A DNA stretch of 64,000 bases. Source: Agrypnia vestita. Taxonomy: Eukaryota; Arthropoda; Insecta; Trichoptera; Phryganeidae. How positions within the stretch are numbered: position 1 is the first letter of the stretch; each line of letters opens with the position of its first letter. The stretch spans positions 62,001 through 126,000 of the forward strand of contig JADDOH010023006.1 of assembly GCA_016648135.1 (NCBI GenBank). Direction: 5' to 3'. Below, one piece after another: positions 23,616 to 34,906 of this stretch. Under the pieces are notes generated by a model that did not search any database, was not told where the DNA came from, and was given only the letters and a program-made list of their open reading frames with translations. Made by a program: the position numbers and the translations under genes.

Positions 23616-24566
23616 AATGACATTGACATATGTCAAAAAAAAAACTTTCCAAATTTTTGTAGAAACTAAGAGATTTACAAACTTAAGCATCAAGTTAACA
23701 TAAAAGATTTTTTGTATTTATTTATTAGTACCTACATATACTCGTAAAAAAATTAAAATTACAAAAAATGTCAGCACACAATTTAAGGGAGGTAGCGTTA
23801 TATTTTCTGTTTTTCTTCTTTCTTCTTTTCTTCCTACAAACGCACATCCGCTAAATTATTGAAATTTGTATGCGTATGTCTGAAATCGCAAATCGGTTTC
23901 GATGCTCCGTTAATTCCAGAGTAAAAGGAAATATCATTTTCGTACAAGTATGTGTGTGCTGGCGAATGGCAATATTCTATGGTTTAAAAAAGTTTTGGTA
24001 CCTTTCATTTCACCTCGTGGAAATAGAGTTTCGTGTAACACCATTTGGAAAACGTTCATCACACTCTACAAATAAAAATACAAGACAAGAAACACATATT
24101 TGTATGTACAATTTTTAACATACTTAGGTATATAATAAATGATACGTATACAATATTCTTAACTACTACAAAAGTGGAACACGTGCACTTTTAGGTATTT
24201 TACTCTACAAAGTTGCCAAACTTTCTCTATCGCCCGCCCGATTCGGGCCCCCGAATTTTTATTGGGTTCCATTAATTAAAAATAGAAAAAATGGGCATTT
24301 TTCGTGCTAATTTCGTTCCATAATGTTAGGTAATGTTTTCAGAACAAATCCATTATGAAAGATGATTCATTTTTTGTAGTTGAATATTTGTGAAACAATA
24401 CTTAATTATTTTAAAATTAAATAGAGGTTTAAGGCATTAGACAAACATTTTTTTACTTAAATACACGGTTGATGGCTGTTTCTGGTATTTTAGTTGCCTC
24501 TAGTATGCTAGTTTACTTTTAGTTTGTTTTCTGCCGACCGCCGTGGTAAGTATAGGTACATCTTTT

Positions 24567-24678
24567 AGTATGTGTAAGCCGTGCGTACAAGGCACATTGT
24601 TTCGTTGTGTTGGTGTTTACGTGTATAAATACCAACACAACGAAACAAAGTGCCTCGTACGCACGGCATACACATACT
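24567..24678. repeat. Near-perfect hairpin, 48-bp arms
   Basis: The arms at 24567-24614 and 24631-24678 differ at only about 3 of 48 positions, with a 16-base loop. The arm contains GCCGTGCGTACAAGGCAC and TTTCGTTGTGTTGGT. A single-arm relative is at 13348-13404. It is probably the end-to-end remnant of a MITE with long inverted ends. Confidence 0.85.
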
Positions 24679-24910
24679 AATTCGATTGTCTTTCTTAAAT
24701 GGAAAGCGGTCTACCTATATGTTTTTTATTTCGTTCATATCCTTTTAATCCTCCACGTTTTCCTCGACTCCCCGGCATTGCCTTTCCTAACTTTGTTTAT
24801 ATATTTTGTTTCCGTTTTTTTCTGTGTTATACATCTATTACAATTTTATTGTAATATTTTATTAAACTGTAAATGGTTACGGATATTTTATACGAACCGT
24901 TTTTCCGAGA

Positions 24911-24960
24911 AACGATTCTCGACGTTTCGTTGAATTCGTATTCAACGTCATCAGGACGAC
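24911..24960 (-). ncRNA. Hammerhead-ribozyme-like motif (Penelope-type)
   Basis: The minus strand reads CTGATGA (24955-24949), a perfect 7-bp stem (GTTGAAT / ATTCAAC) with an ACGA loop, then GAAACGTC (24929-24922). This is the conserved hammerhead core in the short stem-III form known from Penelope-like retroelements. Stem I pairs over only two bases by eye, so self-cleavage is uncertain. No Penelope reverse transcriptase is seen beside it. Confidence 0.55.
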
Positions 24961-25129
24961 GACCTGTATCCTCGGAGGTATAGGGCGGACTGAATAATGT
25001 ATGTTATTTGTTGCAATTTTTAATAATAATAAAAAGAATTTGTTGCAGGAGACAGGAGAGGAAAAATTAGTTTTTTTTTTTAAATAAAATTGCGTACAAG
25101 AAAATATGTTCTTCTTCGACATGGTCTTG

Positions 25130-25351
25130 GCAGGGCAGTCGATGTTGCCATGGCATTGATTGCGCAGCATTAATAAGACCAGCTCCCTCTAGATCTTTGA
25201 CCACTCGGTGGTCTTTCCTCGACTCTGGCACGAGCCGCCAGTCTCTCCTTGCATCCGTCCATCTTGTGACATGTCCAAAGAACCTCATTACGTCCAGTTG
25301 TATTGTGGGAGACAGACGTTGTTCAACAATTATTTGTTGAAAAAAGGACAT
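25130..25351 (-). pseudogene. LINE C-terminal fragment (RTE/CR1-type)
   Basis: The minus-strand ORF contains LDVMRFFGHVTR followed by a degraded basic region. The LRFFGHVxR signature marks the segment after the reverse transcriptase of many insect LINEs. Nothing of the RT itself remains. It sits at the inner edge of the fold-back element's centre. Confidence 0.5.
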
Positions 25352-26819
25352 CTACGTTACTAGACACACGTCTTACCGGTGGACCAAACAAACAAAATAT
25401 TTATACTATACGTATCAATCTTAAAATAATTTAGTTCCAGAGATGTTTAGAAACTATCCACCCACGTTAAATGCACGGAATATATCTATTCTAAATTTCG
25501 CTTTCGTAAGTCTGAATAAATACAGTTTCAAATAAAACTGCCAAAATATTTGAAAAATTAAGTACCTAGTTACAACGCATAAATAAAAATAGACGAAGAA
25601 CAATTTTTAAACGTGTCTAGGCCCAAAAAAACATACAGAAACATAGAGGCTAGGGCCAGACATTTTCTGAATTTTTTGTGATTTTTCTTTTTACGAAAAA
25701 AAACATGAAAACATGCGTATATTAAAAAAAATACATACATTCATATTATTTTATCGTAAGTGTCGAAATGCAATGATTTTTTTATCGTTTAACTAAAAAA
25801 ATAATATTTTATGAATTCCGATAACGTTGCCAGCGCAACATTTTACGAAAAATAAAAATTAATTTTTATTTGTTTATTAGAGACAACACTATTATTAATA
25901 TTTGATGCCTACCTAATAATCTTCTTCTGTGTGGTATATTTTGTTGCACGGTACACAATGAAACATCGCACTCATAACACATAAATATGATACACTTTCA
26001 CACACACACACATATTTCAAATAAACGCAACAAAATTGCGAGTATTTTTGTTAATAAATAGCTGTTAGTATTCAATTGAATCATAAACCAACAAAAACTG
26101 ACAAATATCGCAAAACATATTGTATATATTTGTGTACACGTGTACAAATAAATCGAAAATCGAAAAAAATAAATCGTATTTTCCGCGCACCTTGTGCGTG
26201 ACCTTGAATGACGGAATATTTGATTTCGATTGCGCATCACGCATTCGGCGCGACATCTACAACTTTCCTATACGATTTTGACGGCAGAAAAACTTATGTT
26301 TTGATTGTTGATTTAAAATATAATCGGTGATGTTTTTGAGTTGAAAGTAGAACGACAGGTCACCACGGGATTTCTCTACTGGGAAAAAATTACGTTTTTC
26401 AAAATCGATACGTGGCCGTCGAGAAATAATTAATTACGTACTCGTCGGATATATGCGTCCGTGGCCCCTGGGGACAGTCGCGCTAAGGCGCACGGATGCG
26501 CCTTGGCCCGAGATGAGATTAAAATGATTATTATGCGTACGAAAATAATATATTTTCTCCATTTCATACATAATTATTATTCTCCATCGTGTGGCTATGA
26601 CGCATTGAGAACTTGTAGTTTTCGCCACAGCCGAGATAGTCCTTCAACTGTGAATACCTGAAGTTTTCTTGCTTCTTTCCAAAGAGGTTATATAATACCT
26701 ACATAGAGTGAATATCCTAACGGTGATCTGAGTTTCCAACGGTGATTCTAGCAACGGGCTTTCGTTGGTGTCACTTGGCGTGCTTAGCCAAGTGTCACCA
26801 AGGCGGCTTCACTGGTTTC

Positions 26820-27090
26820 AATTAGGGATGGGCGTTGAATGGACGGACTAGTTGAAATCAACCGTTGACATTGCATCGACGCGTCGACCGTTTACGTTTA
26901 TCGCATGGACTAGTTGAATTCGTAGACGGTGGACAGCGGACGCCGTGGTCGGTGGACGATTCGAGATTAACGCAATGCAAAGCAACGAGCGAGAGCAAGA
27001 CAAAACGTCTCCGTTCATTTCTCTTTTATCTCTCGCTGTCGACTTGTACATGCCATAGACGTCATAGACGGCTCGACGGGTAATTTCATT
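26820..27090. mobile_element. hAT-like MITE fragment (tentative)
   Basis: It begins TTAGGGATGGGCGTTGAA, a hAT-style end, followed by repeated CGACG/CGTCGA and GACTAGTTGAA motifs. The matching right end is not convincing (a degenerate TTTCATTTCAACTC near 27090). ORFs across it on both strands are incidental. Confidence 0.35.
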
Positions 27091-27661
27091 TCAACTCTAA
27101 AGTACACTACCATAGAGTGCAGATTTGTGTACACGAACTATGACTAGAGATTTGAAATTTGAATACATGCGTAGGGCGAGATAGGCTTAATAAGCTATTA
27201 TCTATTATTTTTTTACTTGATTTTTTGTGATGTCACGTGCGACGATTCGGTGAATTCCCAATTTTACGCTGTATAAAATAAAACAATTCTGTTTAATTAT
27301 TTTATTTTTTATTGAACTATTATTAATTAACAGGCCGGCTAGATATTTTTCTAAAATCAATATTTTATTCGATCGATCTCGACTTCTTATATCTACCTGA
27401 AAAGGGATGCTAAAATTTAATTATTGTGTTATTTCCTTACTTTTCAACTTTAGCATATAAATGATATAACTTGTAGGGAATACAATTTTCTATACCTAAC
27501 TATGGTCCTTATTCAGGAGTCCAACATTAATTATTATATATGTAATATAATATTGAATTTAGGTTTAATTAATTTTTATTAAAAATTCCCTATTTTCAAC
27601 TTTAAAGATAAAAAAGTAAATCTATTATAATTTTGTTTACACCACTTTTTATTGGTTTTTT

Positions 27662-27696
27662 ACATGTTTCGGGAACAATGTTCCTTTTCTCAGATT
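27662..27696 (-). ncRNA. Degenerate hammerhead-like motif (Penelope-type)
   Basis: The minus strand reads CTGAGAAAAGGAAC, loop ATT, GTTCC, then CGAAACATG. This keeps the CTGA-stem II-GAAAC arrangement of Penelope-associated hammerheads but has lost the CUGAUGA core. It lies just outside the gypsy 5' LTR. Confidence 0.4.
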
Positions 27697-27740
27697 GAGC
27701 CTTAAACTAAAGTTGACAAATAATACAGATATATTTATTT

Positions 27741-30700
27741 TGACGTACCGGAATATGACGCGAACCAGGTTATTAATTTTGTCCTAGGGCAATACCGAAA
27801 TCAAAGCGCCCATGTTTCGAAGATCACGCGCCATGTGGTCACAGCCCGGCATGTTCGATCTTTTGTTCGAGGACGAAATATGTGACCTATTGTTCAAAAA
27901 ATAACATTGCGACGGACGATCGCTCTTAGGATAGCCCGCCATAAAACATATGAAACAATGAATTAGAAAGTTGGGCATCGCCGAAGACATTAATAGTGCA
28001 CGGCCTTTTGTTAGGATGGACAATACGTTCGCAACCTTTTGTTCTTAAGTAACATCTTGGAAGGGTAAAAACGGTAAACCTTTTCTTGCAGCGGGACGTA
28101 TATCTCTAACCCCGATTAAACAATAGAAAGAACATCTTGGCCAAATGCGAACACATGGGACAACGGTTTAGAAAGCTGCGTTTGTTAGAGAAGTCGCCAT
28201 TGTTTTGGGAAAGACATTTTTTAGAAAAACAAGATAATAATTCCGAAAGTCGTCGCAGTAAACTTACTATTGTCCTCGACAGACAATAGAGATGTTTTAG
28301 AAAGCGCTGACATACCGATCCACCACATGGCGACAGTATCAATTTGACATTGCAATTTGAAATAATAACGAGATCATCCCAAATTAATCTAACTTGTAGC
28401 AAATAATAGAAAATGTATTGATCGTAACAAAAGGAAAAAAACTGGATTGTATTATTGCCGACGATGTTTGATATTGATGTAATATATAATATATAACGTA
28501 ATAGAATATTATCTCGTGAAAAGATGTAACACGGTTGAAGAGATATAAGATTCCGACTTTTTAGTTTTTGAAATCTGTCTGCAGAATGAATTTTAGCACA
28601 CGGGGTTGAAACAAAATAGTTTAATTAATTGCAAATAAGTAAATGCCGTGTTGGAATAAACATTAATATTACTTTAGATCGAGGCTTTCATGTCTTATGT
28701 TTTCATATATTACATACACCTAGTTGAATAATGTTAATTTGTGAGTTTTAATTATTTTTTAAGAATAATGTTAATTTGTCATTAGTTATTTAAGCTCCCA
28801 ATATTGTGTTTTTTTTTATACAAATTTGTAGGTTGTAGGTATATAGCCTATCTGTAAACATGAAATTATTGTTTTGATTACTCGTTTAAGCAATATACTT
28901 TGTCGGTCTATTTTAAAATAGTTGTTTTAATCTAGTAATAATAAAGCTCAAAATAATTCTTGTTTGGAAAATTTTCAATTGTCTGCCGGGTGGAATGTGG
29001 CTTATATAATTTTTTAGTGTTCTCTATTTTTATTCTTTTCCTATATTCTTATACCAGGGGTGGAAGAAAGCTGATTTGATAAGATAATGATTAGTATAAT
29101 GAAAGTCCTAAAAAAACGTTTTGCATTCAATCCAGCCTACATATTGAAGTAAGAATTTTCATTATTTAGGTGTAAATAATGTTACATTAATTAGTTTACG
29201 CCAAGTTTTCTTAATTTTTCTTCTAGTAATAAGGTTTAACATAATTTCTTGAAAAAAAAAAGTGTCTATCGAATTTGATTATGTTAGTATATGTAAGCAT
29301 TCCTTTCGGGAAAGTGGCATTGATGCAAATTCATGTACTTTGTAATCCCAAAAGAAATTACAAAGATGTATACAGAACATTAACATTAGGGGACCCGCTT
29401 GAAGCATGTATCCCATGTAAATAAGTTTTTATGTTAATTGATTCACTAAGAAATGCCACGATGTCTGTATAATTTTAGCCCTTTGTTTTGTATCTCTATG
29501 TCACATATTGACAAATATGTTTGGTCCAACTAAGAAGTACGATAGCTTGTTTTATTTAAGCTAAAATTAAAAATAAAACTAAGTATCAAGTACATGTTGT
29601 CATTGTTAAAGAAAAAAAAAATTAAAAAGAAAAAGAAAGGAAGAGGATATGCGGAGTGGTAAATTTTAAATGTAAATGATAAGGATTGACCGGTAATGAT
29701 GTAATGTATAAATAACGTTAAATATTGAGAGGCCTACTGTAAGAATCAAACCGACGACTTAATAATAAGATTAATATTGTAATGCATACTCAAGGAATTT
29801 TACTGTGATCTAATGAAACCCTGCGTCAATCCCATGTAATTAGTCAATAATGGTAGAAATAACTGCTCGATAAAAATATGTCTGGCGTGTCGATTTAATT
29901 AAGTATGTATATGTAAGCAGTTTTATTTTTGGGTAATGTTGGGTAAAGTGTTGATGCGGATTTGTGTTTTCAATTTTCCGCCTTTGCCAATTTGTACTGT
30001 AGTATTTTCCTTAAGTTTAATTCATTTTGCAATGTGTTTTGGTGACGGGATAGGGATATGAACAGTGAACAAAGCGTTCGTGAAATAACAAAGTGTTTAG
30101 GCCTACATACCAGAAAAGCATCGAGATTAGCCGCAAACTGGGAGAACAATAGGGGGCGTAACATATGCGACGCCGGGTCCCGTAACCAGTAACGTCCATC
30201 GGGGCCTGGGATGGACCCAGAGGAAGCCAATGGACGACGAGGGTGGATCAAGAGCGGCCCGACCGGGAGACGGTCTACATCATCCGGACCAATAGGGAGC
30301 TGAGGGATGCCCCCTTTCCACCGTCGGTCACGCCTCAGGCCGGCGAGAAGAGAATATAAGGCGAAGCCAGCCGCCAAGAAGTTAGTCGAGTTGAAGTTGG
30401 AGTTAGGAGTCGAAGTTAGAAGCTGAAGGTGGAGAGACCAGGAACTCTAGCCTGACCCGTAAAATCGGTCCGGCCGAATACCCTGGTAACTCTCGAAGAA
30501 AGTAAGTCCGAACGGTAGCGACCACCGAATCGGCATCGCGACGCCAGAAACGACGTATCAGAAACCGCGACGCACAGTGTACCGCCGCGACGCCCAGTGA
30601 CAAAAGAAGCGACGTCTCGCTACCGACCGCCACGACGCCGACGTCAGAAGCCGCCGACGTAGCCTACACAGTCAGAGGACGACGCCGACGCCAGAAGCCG

Positions 30701-31237
30701 CCGCCCACCACGAAGCAGCACGAAGAAGACACCTGCCGAACTCTCCGAAACAGGTTACCCCGATCTAAAGACTTTTTCTCCGCCCACCTGGTTCTACCGA
30801 AGTGTTAATTTAATCTCGTCACCATCCATTTTAGCAGTAAGATCAGATTTTTTATGTGTTTTGCCTTTTTCTTTCTTTGTTTATAATTTTGTCCTCTCCC
30901 TCTAAATTAGGGTTCATGTAATTTTTAATTTAGTAACCACTTTGCTGCGTCGTATGTAAGTTAGGATTAATGTTTCATGTAATTTAATTTGCTACAGTGC
31001 CCAATATAGAAACTTGTAGAATTGTTTCGATTTTATTATTTTTATATCCCTTCACCCGCCTCGAGATATCAGTGTCCTAGTCAGTCACCTGACGTTTTGA
31101 TTGTACCTAGGGGAGGGCGTAACCGCCGGCATACGTAGATCTGAGATCTCCCGGCCGGTTTACCACACTGTGATTTTGTATCACCTCTTAATCCCCTCTG
31201 ACCCTTCAGCCATTACCCCCCCGACTCCGGTATATCA
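27741..31237 (+). repeat. 5' LTR of the gypsy element (~3.5 kb)
   Basis: It is collinear with 38358-42191 and nearly identical over most of its length. It starts TGACGTACCGG and ends CCGGTATATCA. A TATA box (TATAAG, 30355-30360) near the end gives a U3 of about 2.6 kb, with the rest as R-U5. It lacks a ~318-bp block and two short blocks found in the 3' LTR, and differs in one ~120-bp stretch around 30165-30290. The first seven bases expected from the 3' LTR (TGCGTGT) are replaced by host-like AT sequence, which suggests a small 5' truncation. Confidence 0.9.
30355..30360 (+). promoter_or_regulatory. TATA box of the 5' LTR
   Basis: TATAAG in AGAATATAAGGCGAAGC is conserved in the 3' LTR at 41336-41341. 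It is placed where GC-rich sequence downstream (30380-30760) would be the transcript leader. Confidence 0.6.
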
Positions 31238-31239
31238 AG

Positions 31240-31258
31240 TGGCGCTTCCAACGCGGGG
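31240..31258 (+). promoter_or_regulatory. Primer-binding site of the gypsy element
   Basis: TGGCGCTTCCAACGCGGGG starts two bases after the 5' LTR's terminal CA. The leading TGG matches the complement of a tRNA CCA end, the standard minus-strand primer site. I cannot say which tRNA fits from the sequence alone. Confidence 0.7.
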
Positions 31259-32341
31259 CTCGTGCGTATAAAGCACGCCGGAAAAGGGTTTTCTGGCGGA
31301 TGCCACCCTGAGATTCAGATTAAAGACACTGATATCAAGCGAGTGAAACGAGGGATAATAGAATCAAGCCAATCGGTTGGTACTTATACCTTAAAGTACC
31401 TGGCGCCCCGGGTTTTAGTATTAATTAAGGTCAGATCATAATAGCTTTTCCCCGATAAGTTTCTTATTGTAAGCTAGTAAGATAACAATAACAGGGAACA
31501 AACTTTATCGAGGGAGCGACACCTAGCGGCGAGGGGAGGGAAGCGCGGCGGACGGAACCGGGCGGTTTGGTTCGAAGGCCCGCTAAATCATAGCTTCCAG
31601 AAAGCCCGACTAGGCCGAAAGGTAGTGCGGCCAGCCGAACACAGAGGTCTCCGCATATAAGGAAAGATACCAACCCAGTGTCGATTAAAGTACTAAATAA
31701 AATGTTTCTGTCCTTAACGCCTAGTACCTAGTAATTGACAGATTTTTTTTTCGCGAACAAGAGGGTTATGTTTTTTTTGGATTAGTAAATCGTCATATTT
31801 AGTTCATAGAATGATAAATTGTGTATTTTCTTTTCTCTTCCATCAGTAGGCAGTAGAATAGAATTATTAATAATTATTAGGATGCCGCAGACCTAATCGC
31901 GTCCAAGTAATGAACGCTTCAGTTTATTTTATTATATTTAACTACGGCTGTACACGCTCGGCATAGGCTATTGATTAAAAATAAGATATAGCAACAAGAA
32001 AAATACATAGACAGAATAACATCAGATTTCTGCCACGCATCTTTGGAGTTGTGACAGACACCGTTTCGGCGCCGGCGGAAACAAATTGTAAGAATGTTGG
32101 CGTTGTCTTTATCCTGCGGTTGAGCTTGGTTTAATAATAAAGAAAGGGAAAAAGCCGACACCTTGCTCGCCCCGAGCCGACTCCGACTTTGACAGATCGC
32201 GACACATACACTGCATAGAGCATAGAGAAACTAAGACGGGATATAAGGCTGCCGAGACTTCGTCGCGTTCTGGCTTTGCGGGGTTAGTTGTACAATTTCG
32301 CGGATACCGAAGGGACGTGTAAAGGGTCCCATACACACGAG

Positions 32342-33349
32342 ATGAGCAAGAGGGCCACAACCCGTGGCAACATGAACGGAGCGAACGCCGAGGGCGTCGA
32401 CGCAGGTCTGCAAACAGACGAACGGCCCGAGCGCTTTGCAGACGCCGGCACCATGCAGCGGCAAACATGCGTGCCGAGGGTCCTGGAGGACCACTTCAGT
32501 GGGCTGGCCGAGGAGGACCCAGAGCCGTTTATAGGAGCGTGCGAGGCATTCTTCCAGGCGGTGGGCTGCGCGGCAGTCACCCAAGTGGAGAAGGCCGCCC
32601 AACGCCTGAGGGGCGAGGCTCGCCAGTGGTGGCGACCACACTCGGGCGGACGCTGGACGTGGGCGGAGTTCAGCGCCCAACTACGCCAGCGCTACGGCGT
32701 AAAGGCGGCCAGGTCCTCGCTGCTGGTCAGCCTGTACGGAGACCCGCAACGCGGAGACGAGAGCGGCGTCAGCTTCCTCCAGCGGAAGCAGCTGGTGTAC
32801 GAGAGGCTGCACGGAGCCGAACCAATGGACGGGGCGTGCCCCGACATCATCGCCCTGATGAGGCCAAGGTACCGAGACGTCCTCGAGGCGGGTCTAGTCT
32901 TCGGTACCTACACCTTCGAGACCCTGAAGGCGCGGGTCTCGTCTATGGACTTCCCGCGGGAGCCGCTGTTCGGGAGGCCTCTGGAGCGCCAGGAGCGCCA
33001 GGACCGGCGGGAGCGCCAGGAGCTCCCGGAAGGCCGCCAAGGGCGGGAACAGCACGAGCAGCCGGGGCACCAAGCGCCACCAGCAGCGGTCCGCTACCAG
33101 CAGCCACGGAAGCTGCAAGCACCGGAGCCACCAGGCAGGAGCAACTGGCGCCAGCCCCAGGTGGTGGCGCCCCCGCCTAGGGAACTCCAACCGCGAGGGG
33201 GGCTCCCGAAATGCTATTACTGCCCTGGGAGGCACTTCAACCGGGACTGCACGGAGAGGAACGCGTACCTCGCGCAGACGATGGGAAACGGGAATCGCCC
33301 GGGCGGGGACCCGACCGGACGCGGGCCCGCCCAGGGCCGCCGCCAATAA
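32342..33349 (+). CDS. gag: Gag polyprotein of the gypsy element
   Basis: This encodes about 335 residues starting at ATG 32342 (the ORF runs open upstream to a TTG). Residues ~89-125 carry the retrotransposon-gag motif RLRGEARQWW and WAEFSAQLRQRY, the capsid-like core that packages element RNA. Residues ~205-285 are Arg/Glu/Pro/Gln-rich and probably disordered. A zinc knuckle near residue 290, CYYCPGRHFNRDC, has spacing C-X2-C-X3-H-X4-C, one residue shorter than the usual CCHC box. The frame ends at TAA 33349. The next ORF (protease) is in another frame, open only from 33460, so gag and pol are not simply overlapping. The GC-rich bases differ strongly from host coding exons such as Jupiter. 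Confidence 0.9.
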   Translation: MSKRATTRGNMNGANAEGVDAGLQTDERPERFADAGTMQRQTCVPRVLEDHFSGLAEEDPEPFIGACEAFFQAVGCAAVTQVEKAAQRLRGEARQWWRPHSGGRWTWAEFSAQLRQRYGVKAARSSLLVSLYGDPQRGDESGVSFLQRKQLVYERLHGAEPMDGACPDIIALMRPRYRDVLEAGLVFGTYTFETLKARVSSMDFPREPLFGRPLERQERQDRRERQELPEGRQGREQHEQPGHQAPPAAVRYQQPRKLQAPEPPGRSNWRQPQVVAPPPRELQPRGGLPKCYYCPGRHFNRDCTERNAYLAQTMGNGNRPGGDPTGRGPAQGRRQ

Positions 33350-33459
33350 CCGACGAGGGCGGGAGCAAGCTGGTCGACCGGGAGGTGGAACGAGCCACCG
33401 AGACCATGCGGGTTTCGGTGCCCGCCGCTACGGCGACCACGCAGGGGACGGTCGCATGA

Positions 33460-34348
33460 GCGGAGCGCGGCGACCATCACAACGAGCGGGCGGCAGAGTG
33501 GGCGGACTACGCAAAGCGGTCACTGCTGCCCATCGCCGGGACAACGACGCGAGTGGTGTTCGCCTGCGTCGTACTGCTGGTACTTGTGCTGCACGACGTT
33601 TGTAAGACAGTGGTAGAGACTTTTTCTCGTGTGGCACAATGTATCGCGAACAGCGAACCGTGTTCCGAGAGGGACGGTTACAAACCGAGTGTGCTCGCGG
33701 GAAATACCACCGCGTGCGGGCCGGGGGCGGAGTGTCACGCGACTCCCGGCCTGTGTTCCACGTTACCGCGAGTGAGGATGACGATCTCGGGGCAGGAGTA
33801 CGAGGCGCTGGTGGACTCTGCAGCCTCACACAACCTGGTGCGGGCGGGCCTGGTGCCCCACCAGCAGCTCCGGGATTGTCCCCTAGAGCGGATAAACCTG
33901 GCGGAATCCGGGGCGGCGATGAGGGTTCTGGCGGAGACCCGGCTGTCTTGGGCGATCGCTGGGAGCGAAGGCCAGGACAGGTTCCTGGTGGCGGATGGAC
34001 TCCGCGAGAGCGTCATCCTGGGGAGCGAGTGGCTGAATGAGCAGCGGGCGGTGGTCGACTTCTACCGGGGGTGCCTGCACTTCGGGGTACACGAGAGGGC
34101 GACCGCCCACCTGCTGACAGCCGGACGGCGGGCTGAAGCGAAAGGGGCGAAACTGCCGACACTTCCGCCGCTGCCGGAGAGCGAGAGCCGAGAACTGGCA
34201 GGGCTGCTGGAGGAGTTCAGGGAACTGTTCACCCCGTACGCTGGACCGGCGCCCTTGCAGCCCCATGTCATTCGGCTCAGCGACGAGAGACCTATCCGTC
34301 TGGCGCCGCACCGGCTGTCCGACGTGAAGAAGCGGAAGCTCTACGAAC
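33460..34348 (+). pseudogene. pol: Protease and start of RT (pol 5' part), interrupted
   Basis: This is the open frame after a TGA at 33457-33459; no ATG is placed well, so its translation mode is unclear. A hydrophobic stretch lies near 33556-33600. The aspartic protease domain follows: TISGQEYEALVDSAASHNLV (about 33780-33838) then a conserved ILGSEWL segment. The active-site triplet reads D-S-A rather than the usual D-T/S-G, a change that would be expected to weaken catalysis. The frame goes on into the pre-RT linker (PLQPHVIRLSDERPIRLAP) and stops where the LINE is inserted at 34348/34349; the reading frame resumes in phase at 35482. Confidence 0.85.
34337..34348 (+). repeat. Left 12-bp target-site duplication of the inserted LINE
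   Basis: AGCTCTACGAAC here is repeated exactly at 35482-35493, flanking the R1-clade insertion. The two copies sit in the same codon phase of pol. Confidence 0.93.
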
Positions 34349-34906
34349 TTGGAGGTACTGGAGTTCAGCGCCAGGCGAAGTGTTAGGAGGGGCCTGGAGG
34401 TAAACTACTTTGGTAGAACCATCAGGCTCTCGGAGACGTTGCGACACCAGGTGTTGGGTCAGAGATTGAGAGAAATATCATGTATAGTTTGGCAAGAAAG
34501 ATGGGACACGGCCACCACCGGAAGATGGACTCATTCCTTTTTTCCGAGGGTGGCCGTGAAGGAAAAGGGCAGTGGATATTTTCCGTCGCTGGACCACCAC
34601 ACTGTTCAGATGCTATCGGGACACGGAGAGTTCAGGTCGAAGCTTTTCGATCTTGGACTCTCCGTTGACCCGTGGTGTGCTTGCGGTCGGGTGGCCCAAA
34701 CGGCGGAACATATCCTTTGGGAATGTACGATCATGAATGACGCGAGAGAGAATATGTTAGCAGGATTAACTGAGTTTGGAATGACCGTGACAGGACGTCC
34801 ATCCAATGATGTCCTAGTGAGGAATGAAAGGAACTTCGGATGCTTCCGAGGGTTCATTCGGGTGTGGGTGTCCCGTTGGGAAATCCTGAGGGGATCTGTG
34901 CGATAA
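34349..34906 (+). pseudogene. R1-clade ORF2 C-terminal region (truncated)
   Basis: About 185 residues without the RT core. Motifs in order: QERWDTATTGRWTHSFFPRV (the W..T.GRWT signature after RT in R1-type elements), HTVQMLSGHGEFRSKLF, and a C-terminal zinc finger CACGRVAQTAEHILWEC (C-X1-C-X8-H-X4-C) at about residues 108-125. The apparent start is only the truncation point. It has no stop until TAA-type termination at 34904-34906. It is a dead fragment, unable to move alone. Confidence 0.88.

Larger units (their letters stand above)
22548..26514. mobile_element. ~4.0 kb fold-back element with ~0.85 kb inverted arms
   Basis: Left arm about 22548-23405; right arm about 25652-26514, inverted. 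Matching landmarks include GTGACCTGTCGTTC / GAACGACAGGTCAC, ATTCAATTGAATAC / GTATTCAATTGAAT, CACACAGAAGAAGATTATTA and its complement, and TTCAGAAAATCTTTGGCC / GGCCAGACATTTTCTGAA. Identity by eye is roughly 85% in the inner ~780 bp and lower in the outermost ~75 bp, which hold GTCGCA-TGTGCGAC-type palindromes. The ~2.2 kb centre has no transposase; it carries a SINE, a hairpin repeat and LINE/Penelope scraps. It is best described as a non-autonomous transposon with long terminal inverted repeats. Confidence 0.8.

Noticed and set aside
24607..24933. 108-codon ORF as a membrane protein
   Set aside because: It starts inside a hairpin repeat and runs through T-rich sequence; the hydrophobic look is compositional.
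27784..28402. LTR ORFs (for example 27784-28023, 28106-28402, 38752-39072) as genes
   Set aside because: They are short, interrupted at different places in the two LTR copies, and without motifs.
32231..32680. Overlapping long ORFs opposite gag and pol (also 32467-33180, 36515-37066)
   Set aside because: High GC keeps other frames open; only the gag/pol frames carry family motifs.
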